64,000 bases of DNA from Tubulanus polymorphus (taxonomy: Eukaryota; Nemertea; Palaeonemertea; Tubulaniformes; Tubulanidae). The stretch is taken from contig NC_134036.1 of the NCBI RefSeq assembly GCF_964204645.1, positions 6,709,600 through 6,773,599 on the forward strand. Reading direction: 5' to 3'. The notes beneath the pieces are model-generated. The model had not been told where the DNA came from. It saw nothing but the letters and a program-made list of their open reading frames with translations, and ran no database searches. Made by a program: the position numbers and the translations under genes. Positions within the stretch are counted from its first letter, which is position 1. The number at the start of each line of letters is the position of its first letter. Shown here piece after piece: positions 1-11,866 of this stretch.

Positions 1-377
1 GGGAGGGAGGGAGGGAGGGAGGCAATAGGTCGGTCGTCCATCCGTTCGTCAGTGTGCCGGCGGTGGTAGTTCGAAAAACGACTAAGTGCTGTCCGGGCCT
101 TGATCAGCGTTACGACCCGGTGCAGTGAGGGAGGGAGGGAGGGAGGCAGAAGGTCCGTCGTCCGCCCGTTAGTCAGTGTGTCGGCGGTTGCTGTTCGAAA
201 AACGACTAAGTGCTGACCGGGCCATGAACAGCGTTACGACCCGGCACCGGTCAGGAAGGGAGGGAGGGTGGCAGTAGGTCGGTCGTCCGTTCGTTCGTCG
301 GTGTGCCGGCGGTGGTAGTTCGAAAAACGACTAAGTGCTGACCGGGCCTTGATCAGCGTTACGACCCGGTGCAGTGA

Positions 378-500
378 GGGAGGGAGGGAGGCAGTAGGTC
401 GGTCGTCCGTCCGTTCGTCAGTGTGCCGGCAGAGTTGGTTGTTCGAAAAACGACTAAGTGCTGACCGGGCCTTGATCAGCGTTACGACCCGGTGCAGTGA
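378..500 (+). repeat. Class C monomer (example), +3 bp
   Basis: Class C carries GGCAGAGTTGG where the reference has GGCGGTGG, which adds three bases and makes a 123 bp unit. The rest matches the reference. It recurs many times in set positions inside the higher-order blocks, often just after class F or class A units. Confidence 0.85.
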
Positions 501-999
501 GGGAGGGAGGGAGGGAGGGAGGGAGGCAATAGGTCGGTCGTCCATCCGTTCGTCAGTTTGCCGGCGGTGGTAGTTCGAAAAACGACTAAGTGCTGACCGG
601 GCCTTGATCAGCGTTACGACCCGGTGCAGTGAGGGAGGGAGGGAGGCAGTAGGTCGGTCGTCCGTCCGTTCGTCAGTGTGCCGGCGGTGGTTGTTCGAAA
701 AACGACTAAGTGCTGACCGGGTCTTGATCAGCGTTACGACCCGGTGCAGTGAGGGAGGGAGGGAGGGAGGCAGTAGGTCGGTCGTCCATCCGTTCGTCAG
801 TGTGCCGGCGGTGGCAGTTCAAAAAACGACTAAGTGCTGACCGGGCCTTGATCAGCGTTACGACCCGGAGCAGTGAGGGAGGGAGGGAGGCAGTAGGTCG
901 GTCGTCCGTCCTTTCGTCAGTGTGCCGGCAGAGTTGGTTGTTCGAAAAACGACTAAGTGCTGACCGGGCCTTGATCAGCGTTACGACCCGGTGCAGTGA

Positions 1000-1124
1000 G
1001 GGAGGGAGGGAGGCACTAGGACAGTCGTCCGCCCGTTAGTCAGTGTGTCGGCGGTTGTTGTTCGAAAAACGACTAAGTGCTGACCGGGCCATGAACAGCG
1101 TTACGACCCGGCACCGGTCAGGAA
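1000..1124 (+). repeat. Class B monomer (example)
   Basis: Class B differs from the reference at seven linked positions in the variable half. Its marks are CACTAGGACAG for CAGTAGGTCGG, CCGCCCGTTAG for CCGTCCGTTCG, TGTGTCGG for TGTGCCGG and GGTTGTTG for GGTGGTTG. It is typically followed by CCATGAACAG in the core and the longer CACCGGTCAGGAA linker, making 125 bp. About 70 copies are scattered through the window, roughly one monomer in seven. The GTTAG creates a TAG stop in the forward frame that other monomers leave open. It looks like an old subfamily kept as a fixed member of the higher-order units. Confidence 0.87.
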
Positions 1125-2105
1125 GGGAGGGAGGGTGGCAGTAGGTCGGTCGTCCGTCCGTTCGTCAGTGTGCCGGCGGTGGTTATTCGAAAAACGACTA
1201 AGTGCTGACCGGGCCTTAATCAGCGTTACGACCCGGCACCGGTCAGGAAGGGAGGGAGGGTGGCAGTAGGTCGGTCGTCCGTTCGTTGGTCAGTGTGCCG
1301 GCGGTGGAAGTTCGAACAACGACTAAGTGCTGACCGGGCCTTGATCAGCGTTACGACCCGGAGCAGTGTGGGAGGGAGGGGGACAGTAGGTCGGTCGTCC
1401 GTCCGTTCGTCAGTGTGCCGGCAGAGTTGGTTGTTCGAAAAACGACTAATTGCTGACCGGGCCTTGATCAGCGTTAGGACCCGGTGCTGTGAGGGAGGGA
1501 GGGAGGCAGTAGGTCGGTCGTCCATCCGTTCATCAGTGTGCCGGCGGTGGTTGTTCGAATAACGACTAAGTGCTGACCGGGCCTTGATCAGCGTTACGAC
1601 CCGGCACCGGTCAGGGAGGGAGGGAGGGAGGCAGTAGGTCGGTCGTCCGTCCGGTCGTCAGTGTGCCGGCGGTGGTTGTTCGAAAAACGACTAAGTGCTG
1701 ACCGGGCCTTGATCAGCGTTACGACCCGGTGCAGTGAGGGAGGGAGGGAGGCACTAGGACAGTCGTCCGCCCGTTAGTCAGTGTGTCGGCGGTTGTTGTT
1801 CGAAAAACGACTAAGTGCTGACCGGGCCTTGATCAGCGTTACGACCCGGCACCGGTCAGGAAGGGAGGGAGGGTGGCAGTAGGTCGGACGTCCGTTCGTT
1901 GGTCAGTGTGCCGGCGGTGGTAGTTCGAAAAACGACTAAGTGCTGACCGGGCCTTGATCAGCGTTACGACCCGGTGCTGTGAGGGAGGGAGGGAGGCTGT
2001 AGGTCGGTCGTCCGTCCGTTCGTCAGTGTGCCGGCAGAGTTGGTTGTTCGAAAAACGACTAAGTGCTGACCGGGCCTTGATCAGCGTTACGACCCGGAGC
2101 AGTGA

Positions 2106-2225
2106 GGGAGGGAGGGAGGCAGTAGGTCGGTCGTCCGTCCGTTCGCCAGTGTGCCGCTGGTGGTTGTTCGAAAAACGACTAAGTGCTGACCGGGCCTTGA
2201 TCAGCGTTACGACCCGGTGCAGTGA
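2106..2225 (+). repeat. Class D monomer (example)
   Basis: Class D has TTCGCCAGTGTGCCGCTGG in place of TTCGTCAGTGTGCCGGCGG, which destroys the GCCGGC palindrome. Length stays 120 bp. It often sits between class C and class B units, as here and at 8730-8850 and 10075-10195. Substates include CCGCTGGTTG (8760s, 10110s, 11940s) and CAGTGTACCG (14390s, 15110s, 17570s). Confidence 0.85.
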
Positions 2226-3320
2226 GGGAGGGAGGGAGGCACTAGGACAGTCGTCCGCCCGTTAGTCAGTGTGTCGGCGGTTGTTGTTCGAAAAACGACT
2301 AAGTGCTGACCGGGCCTTGATCAGCGTTACGACCCGGCACCGGTCAGGAAGGGAGGGAGGGTGGCAGTAGGTCGGACGTCCGTTCGTTGGTCAGTGTGCC
2401 GGCGGTGGTAGTTCGAAAAATGACTAAGTGCTGACCGGGCCTTGATCAGCGTTACGACCCGGTGCTGTGAGGGAGGGAGGGAGGCTGTAGGTCGGTCGTC
2501 CATCCGTTCGTCAGTGTGCCGGCGGTGGTTGCTCGAAAAACGACTAAGTGCTTACCGGGCCTTGATCAGCGTTACGACCCGGTGCAGTGAGGGAGGGAGG
2601 GAGGCAGTAGGTCGGTCGTCCGTCCGTTCGTCAGTGTGCCGGCGGTGGTTGTTCGAAAAACGACTAAGTGCTGACAGGGCCATGATCAGCGTTACGACCC
2701 GGTGTAATGAGGGAGGGATGGAGGCACTAGGACAGTCGTCCGCCCGTTAGTCAGTGTGTCGGCGGTTGTTGTTCGAAAAACGACTAAGTGCTGACCGGGC
2801 CTTGATCAGCGTTACGACCCGGCACCGGTCAGGGAGGGAGGGAGGGAGGCAGTAGGTCGGTCGTCCGTCCGTTCGTCATTGTGCCGGCGGTGGTAGTTCG
2901 AAAAACGACTAAGTGCTGACCGGGCCTTGATCAGCGTTACGACCCGGTGCAGTGAGGGAGGGAGGGAGGCAGTAGGTCGGTCGTCCGTTCGTTCGTCAGT
3001 GTGCCGGCGGTGGTTGTTCGAATAACGACTAAGTGCTGACCGGGCCTTGATCAGCGTTACGACCCGGCACCGGTCAGGGAGGGAGGGAGGGAGGCAGTAG
3101 GTCGGTCGTCCGTCCGTTCGTCATTGTGCCGGCGGTGGTAGTTCGAAAAACGACTAAGTGCTGACCGGGCCTTGATCAGCGTTACGACCCGGTGCAGTGA
3201 GGGAGGGAGGGAGGCTGTAGGTCGGTCGTCCATCCGTTCGTCAGTGTGCCGGCGGTGGTAGTTCGAAAAACGACTAAGTGCTGACCGGGCCTTGATCAGC
3301 GTTACGACCCGGAGCATTGA

Positions 3321-3449
3321 GGGAGGGAGGGAGGCAGTAGGTCGGTCGTCCGTCCGTTTGTCAGTGTGCCGGCAGTGATGGTTGTTCGAAAAATGACTAA
3401 GGGCTGACCGGGCCTTGATCAGCGTTACGACCCGGCGCTGGTCAAGGGC
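3321..3449 (+). repeat. Class E monomer (example), 129 bp
   Basis: Class E is the most divergent common class. It has CCGTTTGTC, a three-base gain in CAGTGATGG, AAATGACTAAGGGC in the core and the end linker CGCTGGTCAAGGGC. It is usually preceded by a GAGCATTGAG linker. Copies lie near 16000, 17100, 18450, 29240, 32300, 35000, 36570, 39040, 40270, 44320, 45890, 48350, 49570, 53500, 55580, 58530, 59270, 61840 and 63050. Some copies have lost one A of the linker (GTCAGGGCGGG). Confidence 0.82.
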
Positions 3450-3572
3450 GGGAGGGAGGGAGGCAGTAGGTCGGTCGTCCGTCCGTTCGTCAGTGTGCCG
3501 GCAGAGTTGGTTGTTCGAAAAACGACTAAGTGCTGACCGGGCCTTGATCAGCGTTACGACCCGGTGCTGTGA

Positions 3573-3690
3573 GGGAGGGAGGGAGGCAGTAGGTCGGTCG
3601 TCCATCCGTTCGTCAGTGTGCCGGCGGTGGTTGTTCGAAAACGACTAAGTGCTGACCGCCCTTGATCAGCGTTACGACCCGGCGCAGTGA
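3573..3690 (+). repeat. Shortened 118 bp monomer
   Basis: This copy has one A fewer in the A run (TTCGAAAACG), and GACCGGGCCTTG is altered to GACCGCCCTTG, for a net loss of two bases. The same double lesion is in the counterpart at 29441-29558 and I saw it nowhere else. It is a private marker of the 26 kb-offset duplication, and it breaks the three-base periodicity at that point. Confidence 0.82.
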
Positions 3691-5163
3691 GGGAGGGAGG
3701 GAGGGAGGCAGTAGGTCGGTCGTCCATCCGTTCGTCAGTGTGCCGGCGGTGGTTGTTCGAAAAACGACTAAGTGCTGACCGGGCCTTGATCAGCGTTACG
3801 ACCCGGTGCAGTGAGGGAGGGAGGGAGGCACTAGGACAGTCGTCCGCCCGTTAGTCAGTGTGTCGGCGGTTGTTGTTCGAAAAACGACTAAGTGCTGACC
3901 GGGCCATGAACAGCGTTACGACCCGGCACCGGTCAGGAAGGGAGGGAGGGTGGCAGTAGGTCGGTCGTCCGTCCGTTCGTCAGTGTGCCGGCGGTGGTTG
4001 TTCGAAAAACGACTAAGTGCTGACCGGGCCTTAATCAGCGTTACGACCCGGCACCGGTCAGGAAGGGAGGGAGGGTGGCAGTAGGTCGGTCGTCCGTTCG
4101 TTGGTCAGTGTGCCGGCGCTGGTAGTTCGAAAAACGACTAAGTGCTGACCGGGCCTTGATCAGCGTTACGACCCGGTGCAGTGAGGGAGGGAGGGAGGGA
4201 GGCAGTAGGTCGGTCGTCCATCCGTTCGTCAGTGTGCCGGCGGTGGTAGTTCAAAAAACGACTAAGTGCTGACCGGGCCTTGATCAGCGTTACGACCCGG
4301 AGCAGTGTGGGAGGGAGGGGGACAGTAGGTCGGTCGTCCATCCGTTCGTCAGTGTGCCGGCGGTGGTTGTTCGAAAAACGACTAAGTGCTGACCGGGCCT
4401 TGATCAGCGTTACGACCCGGTGCAGTGAGGGAGGGAGGGAGGCACTAGGACAGTCGTCCGCCCGTTAGTCAGTGTGTCGGCGGTTGTTGTTCGAAAAACG
4501 ACTAAGTGCTGACCGGGCCATGAACAGCGTTACGACCCGGCACCGGTCAGGAAGGGAGGGAGGGTGGCAGTAGGTCGGTCGTCCGTCCGTTCGTCAGTGT
4601 GCCGGCGGTGGTTGTTCGAAAAACGACTAAGTGCTGACCGGGCCTTAATCAGCGTTACGACCCGGCACCGGTCAGGAAGGGAGGGAGGGTGGCAGTAGGT
4701 CGGTCGTCCGTTCGTTGTTCAGTGTGCCGGCGCTGGTAGTTCGAAAAACGACTAAGTGCTGACCGGGCCTTGATCAGCGTTACGACCCGGAGCAGTGAGG
4801 GAGGGAGGGAGGCAGTAGGTCGGTCGTCCGTCCGTTCGCCAGTGTGCCGCTGGTGGTTGTTCGAAAAACGACTAAGTGCTGATCGGGCCTTGATCAGCGT
4901 TACGACCCGGTGCAGTGAGGGAGGGAGGGAGGCACTAGGACAGTCGTCCGCCCGTTAGTCAGTGTGTCGGCGGTTGTTGTGCGAAAAACGACTAAGTGCT
5001 GACCGGGCCATGAACAGCGTTACGACCCGGCACCGGTCAGGAAGGGAGGGAGGGTGGCAGTAGGTCGGTCGTCCGTTCGTTGGTCAGTGTGCCGGCGGTG
5101 GTAGTTCGAAAAACGACTAAGTGCTGACCGGGCCTTGATCAGCGTTACGACCCGGAGCAGTGT

Positions 5164-5286
5164 GGGAGGGAGGGGGACAGTAGGTCGGTCGTCCGTCCGT
5201 TCGTCAGTGTGCCGGCAGAGTTGGTTGTTCGAAAAACGACTAAGTGCTGACCGGGCCTTGATCAGCGTTACGACCCGGTGCTGTGA
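5164..5286 (+). repeat. Class F start with class C body (example)
   Basis: The preceding linker is GAGCAGTGT rather than TGCAGTGA, and the G tract reads GGGAGGGAGGGGGAC. The body is class C and the unit ends in TGCTGTGA. This combination follows a TTCGTTGGTCAG monomer, which in turn follows a class B monomer. The resulting ordered cassette recurs near 1340, 5150, 7730, 9070, 10415, 12250, 14690, 15420, 17880, 27230, 31020, 33720, 37260, 41080, 42300, 46580, 50390, 52950, 56390, 57610 and 63870. It is the clearest short higher-order module in the window. Confidence 0.82.
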
Positions 5287-5799
5287 GGGAGGGAGGGAGG
5301 CAGTAGGTCGGTCGTCCATCCGTTCGTAAGTGTGCCGGCGGTGGTTGTTCGAAAAACGACTAAGTGCTGACCGGGCCTTGATCAGCGTTACGACCCGGCG
5401 CAGTGAGGAAGGGAGGGAGGGAGGCAGTAGGTCGGTCGTCCATCCGTTCGTCAGTGTGCCGGCGGTGGTTGTTCGAAAAACGACTAAGTGCTGACCGGGC
5501 CTTGATCAGCGTTACGACCCGGTGCAGTGAGGGAGGGAGGGAGGCACTAGGACAGTCGTCCGCCCGTTAGTCAGTGTGTCGGCGGTTGTTGTTCGAAAAA
5601 CGACTAAGTGCTGACCGGGCCATGAACAGCGTTACGACCCGGCACCGGTCAGGAAGGGAGGGAGGGTGGCAGTAGGTCGGTCGTCCGTCCGTTCGTCAGT
5701 GTGCCGGCGGTGGTTGTTCGAAAAACGACTAAGTGCTGACCGGGCCTTAATCAGCGTTACGACCCGGCACCGGTCAGGAAGGGAGGGAGGGTGGCAGTA

Positions 5800-6480
5800 G
5801 GTCGGTCGTCCGTTCGTTCGTCAGTGTGCCGGCGGTGGTTGTTCGAATAACGACTAAGTGCTGACCGGGCCTTGATCAGCGTTACGACCCGGCACCGGTC
5901 AGGGAGGGAGGGAGGGAGGCAGTAGGTCGGTCGTCCGTCCGTTCGTCATTGTGCCGGCGGTGGTAGTTCGAAAAACGACTAAGTGCTGACCGGGCCTTGA
6001 TCAGCGTTACGACCCGGAGCATTGAGGGAGGGAGGGAGGCAGTAGGTCGGTCGTCCGTCCGTTTGTCAGTGTGCCGGCAGTGATGGTTGTTCGAAAAATG
6101 ACTAAGTGCTGACCGGGCCATGAACAGCGTTACGACCCGGCACCGGTCAGGAAGGGAGGGAGGGTGGCAGTAGGTCGGTCGTCCGTTCGTTCGTCAGTGT
6201 GCCGGCGGTGGTTGTTCGAATAACGACTAAGTGCTGACCGGGCCTTGATCAGCGTTACGACCCGGCACCGGTCAGGGAGGGAGGGAGGGAGGCAGTAGGT
6301 CGGTCGTCCGTCCGTTCGTCATTGTGCCGGCGGTGGTAGTTCGAAAAACGACTAAGTGCTGACCGGGCCTTGATCCGCGTTACGACCCGGAGCATTGAGG
6401 GAGGGAGGGAGGCAGTAGGTCGGTCGTCCATCCGTTCGTCAGTGTGCCGGCGGTGGTAGTTCGAAAAACGACTAAGTGCT
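5800..6480 (+). repeat. Rearranged stretch between the 26 kb-offset copies
   Basis: The two large copies disagree in monomer order here. This copy has two rounds of a TTCGTTCG/TTCGAATAACG monomer followed by a CATTGTGCC monomer. The partner (about 31670-32470) instead has a TTCGTTGG monomer, a class F start and a class B unit before a single such round, and is 121 bp longer overall. The class E unit near 6080-6105 joins AAATGACTAAGTGC directly to CCATGAACAG. I did not see that join elsewhere, and it looks like an exchange junction. Confidence 0.65.
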
Positions 6481-8544
6481 GACCGGGCCTAGATCAGCGT
6501 TACGACTCGGTGAAGTGAGGGAGGGAGAGAGGCAGTAGGTCGGTCGTCCGTCCGGTCGTCAGTGTGCCGGCGGTGGTTGTTCGAAAAACGACTAAGTGCT
6601 GACCGGGCCTTGATCAGCGTTACGACCCGGTGCAGTGAGGGAGGGAGGGAGGCAGTAGGTCGGTCGTCCGTCCGTTCGTCAGTGTGCCGGCAGAGTTGGT
6701 TGTTCGAAAAACGACTAAGTGCTGACCGGGCCTTGATCAGCGTTACGACCCGGTGCAGTGAGGGAGGGAGGGAGGGAGGCAGTAGGTCGGTCGTCCATCC
6801 GTTCGTCAGTGTGCCGGCGGTGGTAGTTCGAAAAACGACTAAGTGCTGACCGGGCCTTGATCAGCGTTACGACCCGGTGCAGTGAGGGAGGGAGGGAGGC
6901 AGTAGGTCGGTCGTCCGTCCGTTCGTCAGTGTGCCGGCAGAGTTGGTTGTTCGAAAAACGACTAAGTGCTGACCGGGCCTTGATCAGCGTTACGACCCGG
7001 TGCAGTGAGGGAGGGAGGGAGGGAGGCAGTAGGTCGGTCGTCCATCCGTTCGTCAGTGTGCCGGCGGTGGTAGTTCGAAAAACGACTAAGTGCTGACCGG
7101 GCCTTAATCAGCGTTACGACCCGGTGCAGTGAGGGAGGGAGGGAGGGAGGCAGTAGGTCGGTCGTCCATCCGTTCGTCAGTGTGCCGGCGGTGGTAGTTC
7201 AAAAAACGACTAAGTGCTGACCGGGCCTTGATCAGCGTTACGACCCGGAGCAGTGAGGGAGGGAGGGAGGCAGTAGGTCGGTCGTCCATCCGTTTGTCAG
7301 TGTGCCGGCGGTGGTTGTTCGAAAAACGACTAAGTGCTGACCGGGCCTTGATCAGCGTTACGACCCGGTGCAGTGAGGGAGGGAGGGAGGCACTAGGACA
7401 GTCGTCCGCCCGTTAGTCAGTGTGTCGGCGGTTGTTGTTCGAAAAACGACTAAGTGCTGACCGGGCCATGAACAGCGTTACGACCCGGCACCGGTCAGGA
7501 AGGGAGGGAGGGTGGCAGTAGGTCGGTCGTCCGTCCGTTCGTCAGTGTGCCGGCGGTGGTTGTTCGAAAAACGACTAAGTGCTGACCGGGCCTTAATCAG
7601 CGTTACGACCCGGCACCGGTCAGGAAGGGAGGGAGGGTGGCAGTAGGTCGGTCGTCCGTTCGTTGGTCAGTGTGCCGGCGCTGGTAGTTCGAAAAACGAC
7701 TAAGTGCTGACCGGGCCTTGATCAGCGTTACGACCCGGAGCAGTGTGGGAGGGAGGGGGACAGTAGGTCGGTCGTCCGTCCGTTCGTCAGTGTGCCGGCA
7801 GAGTTGGTTGTTCGAAAAACGACTAAGTGCTGGCCGGGCCTTGATCAGCATTAGGACCCGGTGCTGTGAGGGAGGGAGGGAGGCAGTAGGTCGGTCGTCC
7901 ATCCGTTCGTCAGTGTGCCGGCGGTGGTTGTTCGAAAAACGACTAAGTGCTGACCGGGCCTTGATCAGCGTTACGACCCGGTGCAGTGAGGGAGGGAGGG
8001 AGGCACTAGGACAGTCGTCCGCCCGTTAGTCAGTGTGTCGGCGGTTGTTGTTCGAAAAACGACTAAGTGCTGGCCGGGCCTTGATCAGCATTAGGACCCG
8101 GTGCAGTGAGGGAGGGAGGGAGGCAGTAGGTCGGTCATCCGTCCGTTCGTCAGTGTGCCGGCGGTGGTTGTTCGAAAAACGACTAAGTGCTGACCGGGCC
8201 ATGATCAGCGTTACGACCCGGTGTAATGAGGGAGGGATGGAGGCACTAGGACAGTCGTCCGCCCGTTAGTCAGTGTGTCGGCGGTTGTTGTTCGAAAAAC
8301 GACTAAGTGCTGACCGGGCCTTGATCAGCGTTACGACCCGGCACCGGTCAGGGAGGGAGGGAGGGAGGCAGTAGGTCGGTCGTCCGTCCGTTCGTCATTG
8401 TGCCGGCGGTGGTAGTTCGAAAAACGACTAAGTGCTGACCGGGCCTTGATCAGCGTTACGACCCGGTGCAGTGAGGGAGGGAGGGAGGCAGTAGGTCGGT
8501 CGTCCGTTCGTTCGTCAGTGTGCCGGTGGTGGTTGTTCGAATAA

Positions 8545-9317
8545 CGACTAAGTGCTGACCGGGCCTTGATCAGCGTTACGACCCGGTGCAGTGAGGGAGG
8601 GAGGGAGGCAGTAGGTCGGTCGTCCGTCCGTTCGTCAGTGTGCCGGCAGAGTTGGTTGTTCGAAAAACGACTAAGTGCTGACCGGGCCTTGATCAGCGTT
8701 ACGACCCGGAGCAGTGAGGGAGGGAGGGAGGCAGTAGGTCGGTCGTCCGTCCGTTCGCCAGTGTGCCGCTGGTTGTTGTTCGAAAAACGACTAAGTGCTG
8801 ACCGGGCCTTGATCAGCGTTACGACCCGGTGCAGTGAGGGAGGGAGGGAGGCACTAGGACAGTCATCCGCCCGTTAGTCAGTGTGTCGGCGGTTGTTGTT
8901 CGAAAAACGACTAAGTGCTGACCGGGCCATGAACAGCGTTACGACCCGGCACCGGTCAGGAAGGGAGGGAGGGTGGCAGTAGGTCGGTCGTCCGTTCGTT
9001 GGTCAGTGTGCCGGCGGTGGTAGTTCGAAAAACGACTAAGTGCTGACCGGGCCTTGATCAGCGTTACGACCCGGAGCAGTGTGGGAGGGAGGGGGACAGT
9101 AGGTCGGTCGTCCGTCCGTTCGTCAGTGTGCCGGCAGAGTTGGTTGTTCGAAAAACGACTAAGTGCTGACCGGGCCTTGATCAGCGTTACGACCCGGTGC
9201 TGTGAGGGAGGGAGGGAGGCAGTAGGTCGGTCGTCCATCCGTTCGTCAGTGTGCCGGCGGTGGTTGTTCGAAAAACGACTAAGTGCTGACCGGGCCTTGA
9301 TCAGCGTTACGACCCGG
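8545..9317 (+). repeat. Block recurring at 9890-10662
   Basis: This stretch of about 770 bp matches 9890-10662 with a constant offset of 1345 (11 monomers). It holds class C, D and B monomers and the class F cassette. The copies differ at very few places, for example CCATCCG against CCATTCG near 9239/10584. Divergence starts at CGGCGCAG against CGGTGCAG. Confidence 0.78.
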
Positions 9318-9889
9318 CGCAGTGAGGAAGGGAGGGAGGGAGGCAGTAGGTCGGTCGTCCATCCGTTCGTCAGTGTGCCGGCGGTGGTTGTTCGAAAAAC
9401 GACTAAGTGCTGACCGGGCCTTGATCAGCGTTACGACCCGGTGCAGTGAGGGAGGGAGGGAGGCACTAGGACAGTCGTCCGCCCGTTAGTCAGTGTGTCG
9501 GCGGTTGTTGTTCGAAAAACGACTAAGTGCTGACCGGGCCATGAACAGCGTTACGACCCGGCACCGGTCAGGAAGGGAGGGAGGGTGGCAGTAGGTCGGT
9601 CGTCCGTCCGTTCGTCAGTGTGCCGGCGGTGGTTGTTCGAAAAACGACTAAGTGCTGACCGGGCCTTAATCAGCGTTACGACCCGGCACCGGTCAGGAAG
9701 GGAGGGAGGGTGGCAGTAGGTCGGTCGTCCGTTCGTTGGTCAGTGTGCCGGCGGTGGTAGTTCGAAAAACGACTAAGTGCTGACCGGGCCTAGATCAGCG
9801 TTACGACTCGGTGCAGTGAGGGAGGGAGAGCGGCAGTAGGTCGGTCGTCCGTCCGGTCGTCAGTGTGCCGGCGGTGGTTGTTCGAAAAA

Positions 9890-10662
9890 CGACTAAGTGC
9901 TGACCGGGCCTTGATCAGCGTTACGACCCGGTGCAGTGAGGGAGGGAGGGAGGCAGTAGGTCGGTCGTCCGTCCGTTCGTCAGTGTGCCGGCAGAGTTGG
10001 TTGTTCGAAAAACGACTAAGTGCTGACCGGGCCTTGATCAGCGTTACGACCCGGAGCAGTGAGGGAGGGAGGGAGGCAGTAGGTCGGTCGTCCGTCCGTT
10101 CGCCAGTGTGCCGCTGGTTGTTGTTCGAAAAACGACTAAGTGCTGACCGGGCCTTGATCAGCGTTACGACCCGGTGCAGTGAGGGAGGGAGGGAGGCACT
10201 AGGACAGTCATCCGCCCGTTAGTCAGTGTGTCGGCGGTTGTTGTTCGAAAAACGACTAAGTGCTGACCGGGCCATGAACAGCGTTACGACCCGGCACCGG
10301 TCAGGAAGGGAGGGAGGGTGGCAGTAGGTCGGTCGTCCGTTCGTTGGTCAGTGTGCCGGCGGTGGTAGTTCGAAAAACGACTAAGTGCTGACCGGGCCTT
10401 GATCAGCGTTACGACCCGGAGCAGTGTGGGAGGGAGGGGGACAGTAGGTCGGTCGTCCGTCCGTTCGTCAGTGTGCCGGCAGAGTTGGTTGTTCGAAAAA
10501 CGACTAAGTGCTGACCGGGCCTTGATCAGCGTTACGACCCGGTGCTGTGAGGGAGGGAGGGAGGCAGTAGGTCGGTCGTCCATTCGTTCGTCAGTGTGCC
10601 GGCGGTGGTTGTTCGAAAAACGACTAAGTGCTGACCGGGCCTTGATCAGCGTTACGACCCGG
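9890..10662 (+). repeat. Second copy of the 8545-9317 block
   Basis: Same monomer order as 8545-9317. It sits downstream of a class G substate with GAGAGCGG (near 9830) that also precedes the related block at 11867. This suggests the region grew by repeated copying of a short higher-order unit. Confidence 0.78.
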
Positions 10663-11866
10663 TGCAGTGAGGGAGGGAGGGAGGCACTAGGACAGTCGTC
10701 CGCCCGTTAGTCAGTGTGTCGGCGGTTGTTGTTCGAAAAACGACTAAGTGCTGACCGGGCCATGAACAGCGTTACGACCCGGCACCGGTCAGGAAGGGAG
10801 GGAGGGTGGCAGTAGGTCGGTCGTCCGTCCGTTCGTCAGTGTGCCGGCGGTGGTTGTTCGAAAAACGACTAAGTGCTGACCGGGCCTTAATCAGCGTTAC
10901 GACCCGGCACCGGTCAGGAAGGGAGGGAGGGTGGCAGTAGGTCGGTCGTCCGTTCGTTGGTCAGTGTGCCGGCGGTGGTAGTTCGAAAAACGACTAAGTG
11001 CTGACCGGGCCTTGATCAGCGTTACGACCCGGAGCAGTGTGGGAGGGAGGGGGACAGTAGGTCGGTCGTCCGTCCGTTCGTCAGTGTGCCGGCGGTGGTT
11101 GTTCGAAAAACGACTAAGTGCTGACCGGGCCTTGATCAGCGTTACGACCCGGTGCAGTGAGGGAGGGAGGGAGGCACTAGGACAGTCGTCCGCCCGTTAG
11201 TCAGTGTGTCGGCGGTTGTTGTTCGAAAAACGACTAAGTGCTGACCGGGCCATGAACAGCGTTACGACCCGGCACCGGTCAGGAAGGGAGGGAGGGTGGC
11301 AGTAGGTCGGTCGTCCGTCCGTTCGTCAGTGTGCCGGCGGTGGTTGTTCGAAAAACGACTAAGTGCTGACCGGGCCTTAATCAGCGTTACGACCCGGCAC
11401 CGGTCAGGAAGGGAGGGAGGGTGGCAGTAGGTCGGTCGTCCGTTCGTTGGTCAGTGTGCCGGCGGTGGTAGTTCGAAAAACGACTAAGTGCTTACCGGGC
11501 CTTGATCAGCGTTACGACCCGGTGCAGTGAGGGAGGGAGGGAGGCAGTAGGTCGGTCGTCCATCCGTTCGTCAGTGTGCCGGCGGTGGTAGTTCGAAAAA
11601 CGACTAAGTGCTGACCGGGCCTTGATCAGCGTTACGACCCGGTGCAGTGAGGGAGGGAGGGAGGGAGGCAGTAGGTCGGTCGTCCATCCGTTCGTCAGTG
11701 TGCCGGCGGTGGTAGTTCGAAAAACGACTAAGTGCTGACCGGGCCTAGATCAGCGTTACGACTCGGTGCAGTGAGGGAGGGAGAGCGGCAGTAGGTCGGT
11801 CGTCCGTCCGGTCGTCAGTGTGCCGGCGGTGGTTGTTCGAAAAACGACTAAGTGCTGACCGGGCCT

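Larger units (their letters stand above)
1..8070 (+). repeat. 26 kb-offset segmental copy, left member
   Basis: This segment matches 25873-34060 almost base for base. The offset is 25872 at the start, 25868 from about 530 to 5800, and 25989 from about 6480 to 8070. The first offset change is a GGGA count difference (six repeats at 501-526 against five at 26373-26394). The second reflects a reshuffled stretch at about 5800-6480. I noticed only a handful of substitutions in the first 5 kb. Examples are GGGATGG against GGGAGGG near 2718/28586, and a TTCAAAAAACG to TTCAAAAAGCG change near 4258/30126. Confidence 0.88.
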
